In this document: positions 1 to 8,707 of the stretch, in pieces
Layout of the letters: every line of letters begins with the position of its first letter
Position numbering within the stretch: the first letter of the stretch is position 1
Origin: an uncultured Clostridia bacterium
Lineage (GTDB): Bacteria; Bacillota; Clostridia; TANB77; CAG-508
DNA: 64,000 bases
Reading direction: 5' to 3'
Assembly: GCA_948934525.1 (NCBI GenBank)
Contig: CAQZSK010000004.1
Location: 72,607 to 136,606 of the forward strand
The notes under the pieces: model-generated
Told to the model about the DNA's origin: nothing
Seen by the model: the letters and a program-made list of their open reading frames with translations, nothing else
Database searches by the model: none
Made by a program: the position numbers and the translations under genes

Positions 1-1
1 A

Positions 2-673
2 ACAATGAGTTTTCTAAGTAGTCTATTTTTTTCGTTTTTATTTATAAAAACTATAAGGCAAGCAGACAAAAATCCATGTGGAGAGCTAAATAGACATCTT
101 TATATTTTTTTAGATGAATTTGCTAATATTGGTCAAATTCCAAATTTTCAAGAAAAACTTTCTACGATTCGTTCAAGAGCAATTTCGGCTATAATTGTAT
201 GTCAACATATAGCAGGCTTAAAAGTTCTATATCCAAATGATATGTGGCAAGGCTTAATAGGAAACTGTGATATAAAAATTATTATGGGAACAAACGACTT
301 ATTAACAGCTCAATACATTTCAGATATGCTAGGAATATCAACGGTCGAAACCAACTCTATAAAAAAAGATGCAGCATTTGATGGAATATTAGAATATGGA
401 ACAGAATCAACATCTTCAACAAGACGAAATTTATTAAATCCAGATGAAATAATGCGAATGAGTAATGATGAACAAATTATTATGATTAGAGGTCAGAAAC
501 CTTTTAAATGTAAGAAACTTAGGTATTGGGAATATGGATTAGGAAAGAATGTAGAACGAACAATGATTGAAGAGTATATACCAAAGACGAGTCATATAAT
601 AAAGCCAATTATAGAAGAAAATATAGCAAAGAAGTTACCATCATTTGAAGAATTTTTAAGAGGAAGGAAGTGA
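2..673 (+). CDS. Type IV coupling protein (VirD4/TraG family), C-terminal part
   Basis: The frame is already open at the window edge, so only the C-terminal ~220 residues are present. A Walker B-type stretch (YIFLDEFANIGQIPNF) is followed by STIRSRAISAIIVCQ and MGTND, the usual order in the TraG/VirD4 ATPase core. In this family a membrane hexamer delivers the relaxase-DNA complex to the conjugation channel. The next gene starts four bases downstream. It marks the left part of the window as the end of a conjugation module. Confidence 0.88.
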   Translation, partial: TMSFLSSLFFSFLFIKTIRQADKNPCGELNRHLYIFLDEFANIGQIPNFQEKLSTIRSRAISAIIVCQHIAGLKVLYPNDMWQGLIGNCDIKIIMGTNDLLTAQYISDMLGISTVETNSIKKDAAFDGILEYGTESTSSTRRNLLNPDEIMRMSNDEQIIMIRGQKPFKCKKLRYWEYGLGKNVERTMIEEYIPKTSHIIKPIIEENIAKKLPSFEEFLRGRK

Positions 674-677
674 AAGA

Positions 678-1520
678 ATGATAGAAGAACAAGAACGACA
701 AATTGCTTGGCAGAATGTACATACATCTGAAGAAAAAAACAAAATTCTAACAGGAAAAGCAATTGCTATTGAAACAGAAAAAATTAAAGTTACAAACGAA
801 GAAGGAAAAGTAGTAGAGGAAAATATCAATTGTGTAGTCGTTAGATTTAAAGAAATCAAGGTACTAATACCAGGAAAAGAATTAGGAATAGAAAAAGAAG
901 ATAAGAAGGCAATTAGAAATTTAATTGGATCAGAGCTAAAATTTATCATTTTAGAATCTGATAAACTAACTAATACAGCAGTAGCATCTAGAAAAAAGGC
1001 AATGGAAAGAATTCAAAATATGCAATTAAAAAAATATGAGAAAGGTGATACTATTTATGCAAAAGTGATTTCAGTGTGGAAAAACTATATAACTGTGGAG
1101 TGTTTAGGTGTAGATATAAAATTAAAAACGTCAGAATTGGAATATGGATATGTAGCAGACTTGAATAAAACGTACCAGATAGGAGATAAAATAAAGGTGG
1201 TAATAAAGGAAATAAATGCAGAAAATGCTATTTTAAAAATATCACATAAAGAAATAAAGGAAGATCCCTATAAGAGTGTTAGAAAGAATTTTGTTGAAGG
1301 AGGAGAATACTTGGCAAAGGTCACTGGTTTCTCAGATAATGGTGTATTTGCTTCTTTAAAACAAGGAATTGATACTCTAGCCACACTACCAGTGTGGCTA
1401 GAGATGCCACCCTTACCAGGAGACACAATTATTGTAAAAATAAAAAAGATAATACCAGAAAGAAGAAAAATTTATAGTTCCCTATTAAAAATAGTAAGGA
1501 GAGAACAAGTAAATGACTAG
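678..1520 (+). CDS. S1 RNA-binding domain protein of a conjugative element
   Basis: 280 residues. Two OB-fold S1-type repeats are visible: residues ~120-195 (GDTIYAKVISVWKNYITVEC ... GDKIKVVIKEI) and ~205-275 (GGEYLAKVTGFSDNGVFASL). The N-terminal 100 residues are charged and may be a third, divergent OB domain. S1-like proteins are common beside traG in Firmicutes conjugative transposons; their role is not established. It overlaps the next start by 8 bases (ATGACTAG), indicating translational coupling. Confidence 0.8.
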   Translation: MIEEQERQIAWQNVHTSEEKNKILTGKAIAIETEKIKVTNEEGKVVEENINCVVVRFKEIKVLIPGKELGIEKEDKKAIRNLIGSELKFIILESDKLTNTAVASRKKAMERIQNMQLKKYEKGDTIYAKVISVWKNYITVECLGVDIKLKTSELEYGYVADLNKTYQIGDKIKVVIKEINAENAILKISHKEIKEDPYKSVRKNFVEGGEYLAKVTGFSDNGVFASLKQGIDTLATLPVWLEMPPLPGDTIIVKIKKIIPERRKIYSSLLKIVRREQVND

Positions 1521-1995
1521 CAAACAAAATGAAATAGTAAAATTTTTAAGCAAGTATAAAAGTAGCACAGAAGAACAACTAATATTCTTTACACAAGGAA
1601 CTCTACAAGATATTAATTGTCTATTGTCAGAAAGGCTTATTGTAAAAGATGAAAAAACTAAAATATTATATCTTAGAATGAAAAAGTTAGACGTAAGAGC
1701 AGCAGTTGCTTTAGATGTGATAAAAGCAATTAGCAAAGAAATAAAAGAATTTTATCCGAGTAAGAAATTTCCTGTGATGTTAACGACTATCACTAATGAA
1801 AATTTAGTATGTGATATAGCAGTAGTTAGAGGAATTGAGCAAGAGATGGTATTTAAGAAAATAAAAGAATACTCAAATGCAGATAAGCTTATCGTTGTTT
1901 TAGAAAATGATAAGTATGAAAAGAGTTTAATAAATACTACAAAAGAAGTTCTTATATGCAAATACCCAATTCAAATAATAGATAAAGTTAATTAG
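1513..1995 (+). CDS. ICE-associated hypothetical protein (winged-helix-like N-terminus)
   Basis: 160 residues. The first ~60 (KQNEIVKFLSKYKSSTEEQL ... LSERLIVKD) look like a winged helix, and the rest is alternating alpha/beta. It resembles small proteins next to S1-domain genes in Clostridial ICEs (possibly the DUF5697 type), but I cannot name a function. It overlaps the upstream gene by 8 bases and is probably the last gene of the conjugation operon. Confidence 0.6.
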   Translation: MTSKQNEIVKFLSKYKSSTEEQLIFFTQGTLQDINCLLSERLIVKDEKTKILYLRMKKLDVRAAVALDVIKAISKEIKEFYPSKKFPVMLTTITNENLVCDIAVVRGIEQEMVFKKIKEYSNADKLIVVLENDKYEKSLINTTKEVLICKYPIQIIDKVN

Positions 1996-2031
1996 AGGGA
2001 AAAATATAATTTTTTATAAAATTTATTTGTT

Positions 2032-2048
2032 TTCGACACTCTTCGACA
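2032..2048. promoter_or_regulatory. Tandem canonical Spo0A boxes
   Basis: Two copies of TTCGACA (reverse complement TGTCGAA, the established Spo0A box) start exactly 10 bp apart at 2032 and 2042. They lie upstream of a TAAAAT -10-like element at 2070-2075 and the small gene at 2099. Tandem 0A boxes with this period are the normal binding mode of Spo0A dimers, so the following gene may be switched by the host Spo0A. Confidence 0.65.
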
Positions 2049-2098
2049 CAAAAGTTTTACATAATATGGTAAAATAAATAAAAAGGAGTGTGAAGATT

Positions 2099-2278
2099 AT
2101 GAAAAAATATTATGAAGAAGCTATACAAAAGATTTGTGAAATGTCTAAAATATTAACGGAGAGTGAATGGAATAAAATAGCAAAAGAGGAAAATTATTTG
2201 AGTTCAGAAAGCTTGAGATACATTTCTAATATGGATTTTGAAGATTGGTGTAAGACAATAATTAATAGTAATGCGTAA
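2099..2278 (+). CDS. Small hypothetical protein
   Basis: 59 residues, acidic and helical, no recognised domain. ATG 2099 is preferred because GGAG (2085-2088) lies about 10 bases upstream; an in-frame GTG at 2090 is too close to it. Two tandem Spo0A boxes lie about 50 bp upstream, so it may be an early-sporulation or stationary-phase gene. Confidence 0.55.
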   Translation: MKKYYEEAIQKICEMSKILTESEWNKIAKEENYLSSESLRYISNMDFEDWCKTIINSNA

Positions 2279-2399
2279 GAAAACGAAAGAAAAACAAATT
2301 ATTGTATGGTATTTAATCATTCAAAATCATAGAATTGCATATTATTGAGTTATATGATATAAATAATAATGTAGAATAATTTAAGGAGATGAATCGATT

Positions 2400-2876
2400 T
2401 TGTATTATAAAGTTAATGAAGAAGAAGCAAAAATAGTAAAACATATATATAATTTATATATAAGGGGCTATGATTGTGATGAGATTACTAGCATTTTTAA
2501 AGAAGGTGATATCGTATATGGAATTTGCAAAAGAATAGATAAATTATTTGAAATAATGAGAGACATTTTATATGATGTACCAGCTAAAAGTAGAGAAGAA
2601 AATAGAAATTTAATATATGAAATAGACTATAGAGCAATTCTTAAAACGAGAAATAAAGACACAATAGAAAATATAGTAATTAAAAATTTAGAAAATTGCA
2701 TTACAAAAATACAATTAACCAAAAAGACAAAAACAAAATTAGAAAGAATTATGAAACATTATAACTTTTTAAAAGAAGAAATCAAAAGAATGTATACAGA
2801 GTCAGTAGAAACAATTGAAGAAATACCAAAAAATAAAAAGTATGGAGCTTTATTCGGTTATGATCTTGTTACATAA
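2400..2876 (+). CDS. Hypothetical protein with recombinase-domain-like N-terminus
   Basis: 158 residues from a TTG start with AAGGAG 12 bases upstream. Residues 1-40 (VNEEEAKIVKHIYNLYIRGY) resemble the opening of the serine-recombinase 'Recombinase' domain (PF07508-like EEA.IV..IY..Y..G). No resolvase catalytic domain or zinc ribbon follows; the rest is charged helix. It may be a decayed recombinase fragment or an adapted DNA-binding remnant. Confidence 0.5.
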   Translation: MYYKVNEEEAKIVKHIYNLYIRGYDCDEITSIFKEGDIVYGICKRIDKLFEIMRDILYDVPAKSREENRNLIYEIDYRAILKTRNKDTIENIVIKNLENCITKIQLTKKTKTKLERIMKHYNFLKEEIKRMYTESVETIEEIPKNKKYGALFGYDLVT

Positions 2877-2901
2877 ATAAACAATACAATAAATCGTAGA
2901 T

Positions 2902-2945
2902 AATCCCTTAGATATGTAATATATTTTACTATCTAAGGGATTTTT
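2902..2945 (+). terminator. Rho-independent terminator
   Basis: Perfect 13-bp stem AATCCCTTAGATA (2902-2914) / TATCTAAGGGATT (2930-2942) followed by a T run, 25 bases after the stop of the preceding gene. Confidence 0.85.
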
Positions 2946-3028
2946 GCTTCCTATTCGCATAAAAGTTTCTATTGTGGCAAATATGTTTTTATGATATGAT
3001 ATAGAAAAATATTTTGGAAGTGATAGAA

Positions 3029-3286
3029 ATGACATTAGAATTTGTAGATAATTATATAAATAAAAAAATACTCGAAAATAAAAACTTTATTAAATATACA
3101 TTTTATGAATTACGAATAAAGTGTAATTTGTCAAAGGAAGAAGTAAAACAAATTTTAGAATTAAGTAAGATTTATCTAGAACAAAAGGGGTACAATATTT
3201 ATTTTACAGGAGATGAGTATATATATCAAAATAAGTGTAAGATAGTAAAAGATAATGAACTGATGGTAGCAATTAGACAAGATTAA
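3029..3286 (+). CDS. Small hypothetical protein
   Basis: 85 residues from ATG 3029, which has GGAAG eight bases upstream; an in-frame TTG at 3014 lacks a site. The middle (FYELRIKCNLSKEEVKQILELSKIYL) looks like a winged helix or HTH, followed by a beta hairpin. No family recognised. It stands alone between two terminators. Confidence 0.5.
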   Translation: MTLEFVDNYINKKILENKNFIKYTFYELRIKCNLSKEEVKQILELSKIYLEQKGYNIYFTGDEYIYQNKCKIVKDNELMVAIRQD

Positions 3287-3431
3287 AAAGAAATATATAA
3301 TAAGGCAATAGAAGAATAATATTGTGTTATTAGAAACCATATAAGAATAAAAATACTTGCTCTAAGAGTGCAATTATGATATATTATATAAAAATAATGA
3401 ATTCATATGTTTATTATTTTTTGTTTGTGAA

Positions 3432-3472
3432 AACAGAAGTAACTTTTGTATTGTAGTTATTTCTGTTTTTTT
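3432..3472 (+). terminator. Rho-independent terminator (plus strand)
   Basis: Imperfect stem AACAGAAGTAACT (3432-3444) / AGTTATTTCTGTT (3455-3467) followed by seven T residues. It closes the transcript of the small gene at 3029 before the oppositely oriented secreted-protein gene. Confidence 0.7.
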
Positions 3473-3521
3473 ATAATAAAAAAGAAAACAGCAAGGCGGA
3501 CTTATTAAATCTACCTTGCTG
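3470..3521 (-). terminator. Rho-independent terminator (minus strand)
   Basis: Stem CAGCAAGG (3489-3496) / CCTTGCTG (3514-3521). The A-rich stretch at 3473-3488 reads as a U tract on the minus strand. It terminates the secreted-protein gene at 3546-4172. Confidence 0.7.
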
Positions 3522-3545
3522 AAAGAGTGAGAGAGTGAGAATTAT

Positions 3546-4172
3546 TTACACATAAGAGCCCATAACTAAGACTCTGACAGAAGCTGTATAATGGGGTTCA
3601 TAGCATCCAAGACCGCGAAGTTCATAAATAAACCGATAATCAACATTTCGATTTACATTAATCCAATCACTGCTTGGAAAGCTAAAAAATCCATTACTGA
3701 GTTCGGTGGCGCTGGGGAGAGCAACATTGTACCAGGCATCCCAAAACACCTTTCCACCATATTGCTCAAACTGTACCGCCAAAGCTTGACAGCCCTGACC
3801 ACCCTCGCCATCAAATGGTTTATATTGAATGGCGATTTTTACTTTGTTGCAATTACAGGTACGATAACTCCCTACATTATAATCAGTAAAGGTAAACGTA
3901 CCGAGGTCATTGAGCCCATTGTTTATTTTGAGAGGGTTATCTAAAGGCATAACAAAAAAGTCTACGCCCTCTGCTTGTGCTTCTTCTTTGGACATTCCAA
4001 ATGTTTTCAAGGCTTCCTCCAAAGAAACACCTGCCTCCTCGATAGTAATGAGCTTGATGTCGCTCTCAGCATCCTCAGGAATTTCTTCGGCAAATGCCAT
4101 AGAAGGCATTGCCGAAATAACCATAATAACTGCCAAGAGTGCCAAAAGGGATTTCCGCATCATAGATTTCAT
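3546..4172 (-). CDS. Secreted protein, FGE-paired cargo family
   Basis: 208 residues with a clear Sec signal peptide (MKSMMRKSLLALLAVIM ... AFAEE, cleavage near residue 28). An acidic pro-like segment (SLEEALKTFGMSKEEAQ) precedes a ~130-residue beta-rich domain ending RVLVMGSYV. Codon use is clearly more GC-rich than its neighbours, and it holds the only two normally read in-frame CGG codons I found (minus-strand codons at 4157-4155 and 3635-3633), suggesting transfer from another genome. It is divergent from the FGE-like gene at 4388, the same arrangement as at 11.7-14.3 kb. Function unknown. Confidence 0.75.
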   Translation of the reverse strand: MKSMMRKSLLALLAVIMVISAMPSMAFAEEIPEDAESDIKLITIEEAGVSLEEALKTFGMSKEEAQAEGVDFFVMPLDNPLKINNGLNDLGTFTFTDYNVGSYRTCNCNKVKIAIQYKPFDGEGGQGCQALAVQFEQYGGKVFWDAWYNVALPSATELSNGFFSFPSSDWINVNRNVDYRFIYELRGLGCYEPHYTASVRVLVMGSYV

Positions 4173-4278
4173 TTTTAATACCTCCGCTTTTTTGACTCTC
4201 TCACTCTTTTTTGAGTAATGGCAATTATATTATTTACTATATTTGCCATTACTCATCAACAAAATGTTGAATAATGCT

Positions 4279-4360
4279 ATTATATATATTAAAATTATAT
4301 TATTCAAGAAAAGTGGAAAAAAGTAGAAGATTTGACTTCCTAAATGTAGTTATATATAAT
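4279..4360. promoter_or_regulatory. Divergent promoters with two AAGTnGAA boxes
   Basis: Boxes AAGTGGAA (4311-4318) and AAGTAGAA (4321-4328) are 10 bp apart. Rightward: -35 TTGACT 4332-4337, 17-bp spacer, -10 TATAAT 4355-4360, for the gene at 4388. Leftward: -35 TTGAAT on 4302-4307 and TATAAT on 4279-4284, spacer 17, for the secreted protein. The boxes share GTnGAA with the Spo0A box TGTCGAA and sit three bases from the -35, an activator position. Confidence 0.75.
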
Positions 4361-4387
4361 AACAATATTAATAGGGAGGAATAAAAA

Positions 4388-5434
4388 GTGAATAAGAAGA
4401 AAGTTGTAATACTTATTATTGGTTTATTATTAATTGGAATAATAGTATCTTTTTTATATTTTGGAAATAAAAAAAGTGAAGAGCCTAATAACAATACTTT
4501 GATAGATAATAATCTTCAAACCAATGATAATATTCAAATAGAGAAAATTTCAACCTACAATAACCCAATAGTTCCAGAGGGATTTAAAAAAGTAGAAACT
4601 GATTTTGCAAGTTGGAAATTAGATAATGGAGTTCCAAAAGGATGGAACAAAGGCTTAGTAATAGAAGATGATATTGGCAATCAATTTGTTTGGATTCCAG
4701 TAGATTTAGAAAAGCTTGAATATCATCCTTATACTGGAAAAGAATTTAGGTATAATGCAAAGGATTTAGATATTAATAGTATTGAAGATAAGCAGATCTT
4801 AAAATACGGTGGCTTTTATATTTCTCGTTATGAAGCAGGAGTAGCAAAAGCAATGCAAAAAAGGTTAAAAAATATTAGTGATAAAACAAATGATGTTATT
4901 GATGTACCTGTAAGCAAAAAAGGAATAATACCATGGAATTTTATTAGCTTAAGAAATGCTAAAATAAATGCAGAAAGTATGTATAATGATGATATAAAAA
5001 GTGGACTACCAACATTAAAACAGTGGCAATATATGATGGTATGGCTTGATTTATGTGGATATAATGTATATGTAGATAGCTCTAGTTTTGGAAATTATTC
5101 TAACGTAAACTTTAAATTTTCAGGTTTTTATTCAGAGGATTACGGAGAAAGCTATCAATATGCAGAAAATAAAATGAAAGCTAGTACAAATATGATTTTG
5201 TCTACTGGAGCTACTGATAGAAATATGACGAATAATATTTATGATATAGCAGGAAATTTATGGTGCTATACGAATGACTATTGTCCAATCAATGAAAACG
5301 AAATACTAGGTTATTATTGTGCTGGAGGGCATTTTGACCATAAAGGAGATTTTTTTGCTGCATACAATTATAATTTGAAAAACACTGTGCCACTTGAAAA
5401 GGTAGGATTTAGAATAGTATTATACCTAAATTAG
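4388..5434 (+). CDS. Membrane-anchored SUMF1/FGE-fold protein
   Basis: 348 residues from a GTG start with GGGAGG upstream. Residues 5-27 are one hydrophobic anchor, a polar linker runs to ~55, then a FGE/C-type-lectin-like domain: GNQFVWIPVD, KYGGFYISRYEAG, LPTLKQWQYMM, ATDRNMTNNIYDIAGNLW, GFRIVLYL. These are the hallmarks of the SUMF1/EgtB/PvdO superfamily, which includes enzymes and pure binding domains; I cannot see a defined active site. It faces outside the membrane by the positive-inside rule. Paralogue of the gene at 12475, with near-identical linker-domain boundary (STYNNPIVPEGFKKVETDF). Confidence 0.8.
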   Translation: MNKKKVVILIIGLLLIGIIVSFLYFGNKKSEEPNNNTLIDNNLQTNDNIQIEKISTYNNPIVPEGFKKVETDFASWKLDNGVPKGWNKGLVIEDDIGNQFVWIPVDLEKLEYHPYTGKEFRYNAKDLDINSIEDKQILKYGGFYISRYEAGVAKAMQKRLKNISDKTNDVIDVPVSKKGIIPWNFISLRNAKINAESMYNDDIKSGLPTLKQWQYMMVWLDLCGYNVYVDSSSFGNYSNVNFKFSGFYSEDYGESYQYAENKMKASTNMILSTGATDRNMTNNIYDIAGNLWCYTNDYCPINENEILGYYCAGGHFDHKGDFFAAYNYNLKNTVPLEKVGFRIVLYLN

Positions 5435-5561
5435 TATATAAGAGAGTATTTAGTTAAATTTAGAAAAAAGAATTTAAAAAAGAGAAAATTAAAAAAAGCA
5501 AAAAGGTAATCTTTCCATGTATAAAAGAATGGTAGATAAGTATCGTTTTCTCTCTACTTGG

Positions 5562-5594
5562 TGAGAACTCGTATGGTAGGAGTTCTCATTTTTT
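5562..5594 (+). terminator. Rho-independent terminator
   Basis: Perfect 9-bp stem TGAGAACTC (5562-5570) / GAGTTCTCA (5580-5588) followed by six T residues; it lies between the FGE-like gene and the holin. Confidence 0.85.
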
Positions 5595-5686
5595 AATATA
5601 CAAAAAACCATAAAAAACTACTTTTGAAAAAATATATATAAATATCATTATAATAAAGGCAAATATATACAGAAAGAGTGGTTATT

Positions 5687-6169
5687 ATGGGAGAAGAAAT
5701 TTCTAAAATTTTTAATAAAATTACAGCAAGCATTAGTTTTGTTTGTGCTACATTGACGTCAACATTCGGAATTGAGTGGGTATTATTTTTAGGATATTTG
5801 ATATTAAATATTATTGACTATATAACAGGGACTATCAAAGCTAGAACTAATAAGAGTGAGAGTTCTAGCAAAGGTTTAAATGGTATTATAAAAAAGGTTT
5901 GTTATTGGATATTGATAGGAGTCTCATTTTTAGTTTCATTTTTATTAGTACAATTGGGAAATAAAATTAATATCAATCTAGAATTCATTATGCTATTTGG
6001 ATGGTTTACACTTGCTTGTTTAATCGTAAATGAGACAAGGAGTATTATTGAGAATTTTGTAGAAATTGGAATTAATGTTCCTTCATTTCTAAAAAAAGGA
6101 TTAGAAGTTTATGAAAATATACTAAAAAATGCAATAGAAAAATTTAATAATAATGATAAGGCGAACTAA
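5687..6169 (+). CDS. Phage-type holin (toxin secretion/lysis holin family)
   Basis: 160 residues from ATG 5687 with AGAGTGG just upstream (in-frame GTG at 5678 is an alternative). It has hydrophobic segments near residues 30-50, 70-92 and 100-118 and the signature LILNIIDYITGTIKAR ... KGLNGIIKKV of the Bly/TcdE-like holin family. Holins form membrane holes that let wall hydrolases or toxins out. It is followed by two cell-wall hydrolase genes (6339 and 10474), which fits a lysis or release module. Confidence 0.85.
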   Translation: MGEEISKIFNKITASISFVCATLTSTFGIEWVLFLGYLILNIIDYITGTIKARTNKSESSSKGLNGIIKKVCYWILIGVSFLVSFLLVQLGNKININLEFIMLFGWFTLACLIVNETRSIIENFVEIGINVPSFLKKGLEVYENILKNAIEKFNNNDKAN

Positions 6170-6186
6170 TAGCGGTTCGCTTTTTT
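6161..6186 (+). terminator. Terminator overlapping the holin stop codon
   Basis: Stem GCGAAC (6161-6166) / GTTCGC (6175-6180) followed by six T residues. The stem begins inside the last holin codons. Confidence 0.8.
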
Positions 6187-6338
6187 CATAGATATTATTT
6201 ATTTGACTAACTATTTTCATCCATATTAATCTTCTTTTTATAAAATTTGCACTGAAATATTTATACTGTATTTATGAATTTATTATAGGTACTGATCAGA
6301 TTTATAGTAAACAAAGAATAAGAAAGAGAGGTATTTTT

Positions 6339-8663
6339 ATGGCTGATGAAATGGTTTTAAGAACCCAAAAATGGCTTAATAGAACTTATGGAGGAAGGGC
6401 AGGATATGGTGATAATATACCAGAGAATGGACTAACAGGATGGACTACAATATATGCACTTACAAGAGCTTTACAAATAGAATTAGGCATAACAACCACA
6501 GCAAATAATTTTGGACCTTCTACCATTGCAAGATTTAATTCAAGATTTCCCAATGGAGTACAACAACAATCTTATGATGATGAAACGGAAGATAATATCT
6601 ATGGAATCATTCAAGGGGCGTGTTGGTGTAAAGGATATTCTACAGGTGCTAGTGACATAACAAGACATTTTTTTGGCGGAACAGGTGGAGCAATACAGCT
6701 ATTGAAGTCTAACGCAGGTTGCTCAGATACTAGTTCAACCGTAACTCTTAATGTAATGAAAGCGTTATTATCTATGGATCAATTTCAACTTGTTTATGGA
6801 GGATCTTCAAAAATTCAACAAATACAAAGAGAGCTTAATAATAAGTATGAAGCATATATTGGTTTAAGTCCATGTGATGGATATTATGGAAGAGAAATGA
6901 ACTTAGCTATGATTAAAGTTCTTCAAGCAATTGAAGGATACTCTGTAGAGGATGCAACTGGAAATTTTGGTTCTGGTACGAAAGCAAAACTTCCGATTGT
7001 TCCTAGTAATGGTCAACTTAGCACTCAAAAAGAGGAACAGTCTATAAAATTGATAAGATATGCTTTGTGCTGCAATGGGTATGATATTTCAGTAGATTCA
7101 GGAGTATGGGATTCAACTCTTACCAATACAATTAAAGAATTTCAAAAGGATATGTGTATAAATCAAGTTGAAAAATGTGATGTTAATACTTGGATGGCAT
7201 TGTTATTAAGTACAGGTAATCCAAGCAGAGATTCTATAGCATGTGATACAAGATTTGAAATGACCGATTCCAGACTAAATTACTTAAAAAATGATGGATT
7301 TCAAATAGTTGGGAGATATTTAACGGGTGGTGATTTTAAAGAATTAAGATATGGAGAACCTAGTAGGATAATAAATCATGGAATGAAATTCTTCCCAATT
7401 TTTCAAGAGTCTGGTGCTGATTTAACTTATTTTACAGCATCAAGAGGAAAACAAGATGCAAAAAAAGCAGTTAAGGTAGCTAGGAGTCATGGAATTCCAG
7501 CACAAAACATTATTTATTTTGCCGTAGATTGCGATCCAACAGATCCTGAAATATCTCAATATATTCTCCCATACTTTAAGGCAATTTCAGAAAATATTGG
7601 AATATCTTATAAAGTTGGAGTATATGGAACAAGAAATGTTTGTACACAAGTAATGAATAATAATTATGCAGTAACTTGTTTTGTTAGTAATATGTCTACT
7701 GGATACTCAGGAAATATGGGATTCAAAATGCCAGCTAACTGGAATTTTGATCAGTTCATTGAATATAGAGGTATAAATACAGGTGATGCTGAAAATATGG
7801 ATTTAGATAAAGATGCATATTCGGGAAAATTTCCAGTAGTAGAAGCTGTATATGATAATATTCTTAACTATATTTTAAAAATTAGAGAATTAGAAACATT
7901 GTATGTTCAATACAAAGCAAGTAAAAATGAAAATTGCAGTAAACAAGAATTGATATTAGGAATAACTAATTTTCTAAGAAACTTTAAATATGGAGATGTT
8001 ATTTGGTATGCAGCAACTCTAACACCAATTGACAATAATTTTATCAACTATGTCAAATCAAATAATATGAATTTATATAACGCTTTAGCAGAATATGCAA
8101 GCTCAGATGATATAGCACTTAGCGATGTATTTGGAGGATTAGTAGATATAGGACATTTAGCTGCCACTGTAGAAGGCTATTTATCAAGCACTTTGGCACC
8201 TGATTTTTGGTTTGGATGGGGTGGAGATTTATCTACTCTTATGAGAGATGTAAAGGATAGACAAGAAAAAGAGGGCGGAAATTATGTAGAAATTGCAAAA
8301 AGATTAATAGGTCAATCTGGTTCTTCTTTTCATTATGCAGATATGTGTACAGATGCAGATGGAATTAAAATTTCTAAAATGTTGTCTGCTACATCAAATG
8401 CATCGCATCCTGTATCTGATGTGCTTAATCACTATTTCTTAAATGAGGCAGAATTAAGAATTTCTTATTATCTAATGGATTTAGATAATGTAAGTTTGCA
8501 GTTGGATAATTTAAAAGAGATTATAGCAAGAAAAATGTCTGGAGCATTTGAAAATACTATTTTAAAGCCATTCTTGGGACATATAATTTTTGAAAATGAA
8601 TTACAAGATGCTTGCTATGAAGCATTTGCACAATATATTATTGATAATTATCCAGTAATTTAA
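6339..8663 (+). CDS. Cell-wall hydrolase with DUF1906 glycoside-hydrolase-like domain
   Basis: 774 residues without a signal peptide, as expected for export through a holin or lysis. Residues 1-300 hold peptidoglycan-binding-like repeats (RTQKWLNRTYGG, IQQIQRELNNKY, LIRYALCCNGYD). Residues ~305-500 are a DUF1906 (Rv2525c-type, GH25-like TIM barrel) domain: CDTRFEMTDSRLNYL, GRYLTGGDF, FPIFQESGAD, IYFAVDCDPTDPEI, KVGVYGTRNVC. The C-terminal ~270 residues are helical with no recognised domain. GAGAGG upstream supports the ATG. It follows the holin and probably acts with it. Confidence 0.85.
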   Translation: MADEMVLRTQKWLNRTYGGRAGYGDNIPENGLTGWTTIYALTRALQIELGITTTANNFGPSTIARFNSRFPNGVQQQSYDDETEDNIYGIIQGACWCKGYSTGASDITRHFFGGTGGAIQLLKSNAGCSDTSSTVTLNVMKALLSMDQFQLVYGGSSKIQQIQRELNNKYEAYIGLSPCDGYYGREMNLAMIKVLQAIEGYSVEDATGNFGSGTKAKLPIVPSNGQLSTQKEEQSIKLIRYALCCNGYDISVDSGVWDSTLTNTIKEFQKDMCINQVEKCDVNTWMALLLSTGNPSRDSIACDTRFEMTDSRLNYLKNDGFQIVGRYLTGGDFKELRYGEPSRIINHGMKFFPIFQESGADLTYFTASRGKQDAKKAVKVARSHGIPAQNIIYFAVDCDPTDPEISQYILPYFKAISENIGISYKVGVYGTRNVCTQVMNNNYAVTCFVSNMSTGYSGNMGFKMPANWNFDQFIEYRGINTGDAENMDLDKDAYSGKFPVVEAVYDNILNYILKIRELETLYVQYKASKNENCSKQELILGITNFLRNFKYGDVIWYAATLTPIDNNFINYVKSNNMNLYNALAEYASSDDIALSDVFGGLVDIGHLAATVEGYLSSTLAPDFWFGWGGDLSTLMRDVKDRQEKEGGNYVEIAKRLIGQSGSSFHYADMCTDADGIKISKMLSATSNASHPVSDVLNHYFLNEAELRISYYLMDLDNVSLQLDNLKEIIARKMSGAFENTILKPFLGHIIFENELQDACYEAFAQYIIDNYPVI

Positions 8664-8674
8664 GATAATTATCT

Positions 8675-8707
8675 AAAAATCTACTAGTTTTTTACTAGTA
8701 GATTTTT
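8675..8707. terminator. Bidirectional terminator
   Basis: Perfect 14-bp stem AAAAATCTACTAGT (8675-8688) / ACTAGTAGATTTTT (8694-8707) with a T5 loop and A/T tails on both sides, between convergent genes. Confidence 0.9.

Noticed and set aside
656..949. Long minus-strand ORFs opposite real genes throughout the window
   Set aside because: A-rich coding strands leave open frames rich in Phe/Ser/Leu on the opposite strand; no ribosome sites or family motifs.
5471..5561. Possible small RNA between the FGE-like gene and its terminator
   Set aside because: Only weak, short pairings outside the terminator and no promoter; treated as 3' untranslated region.
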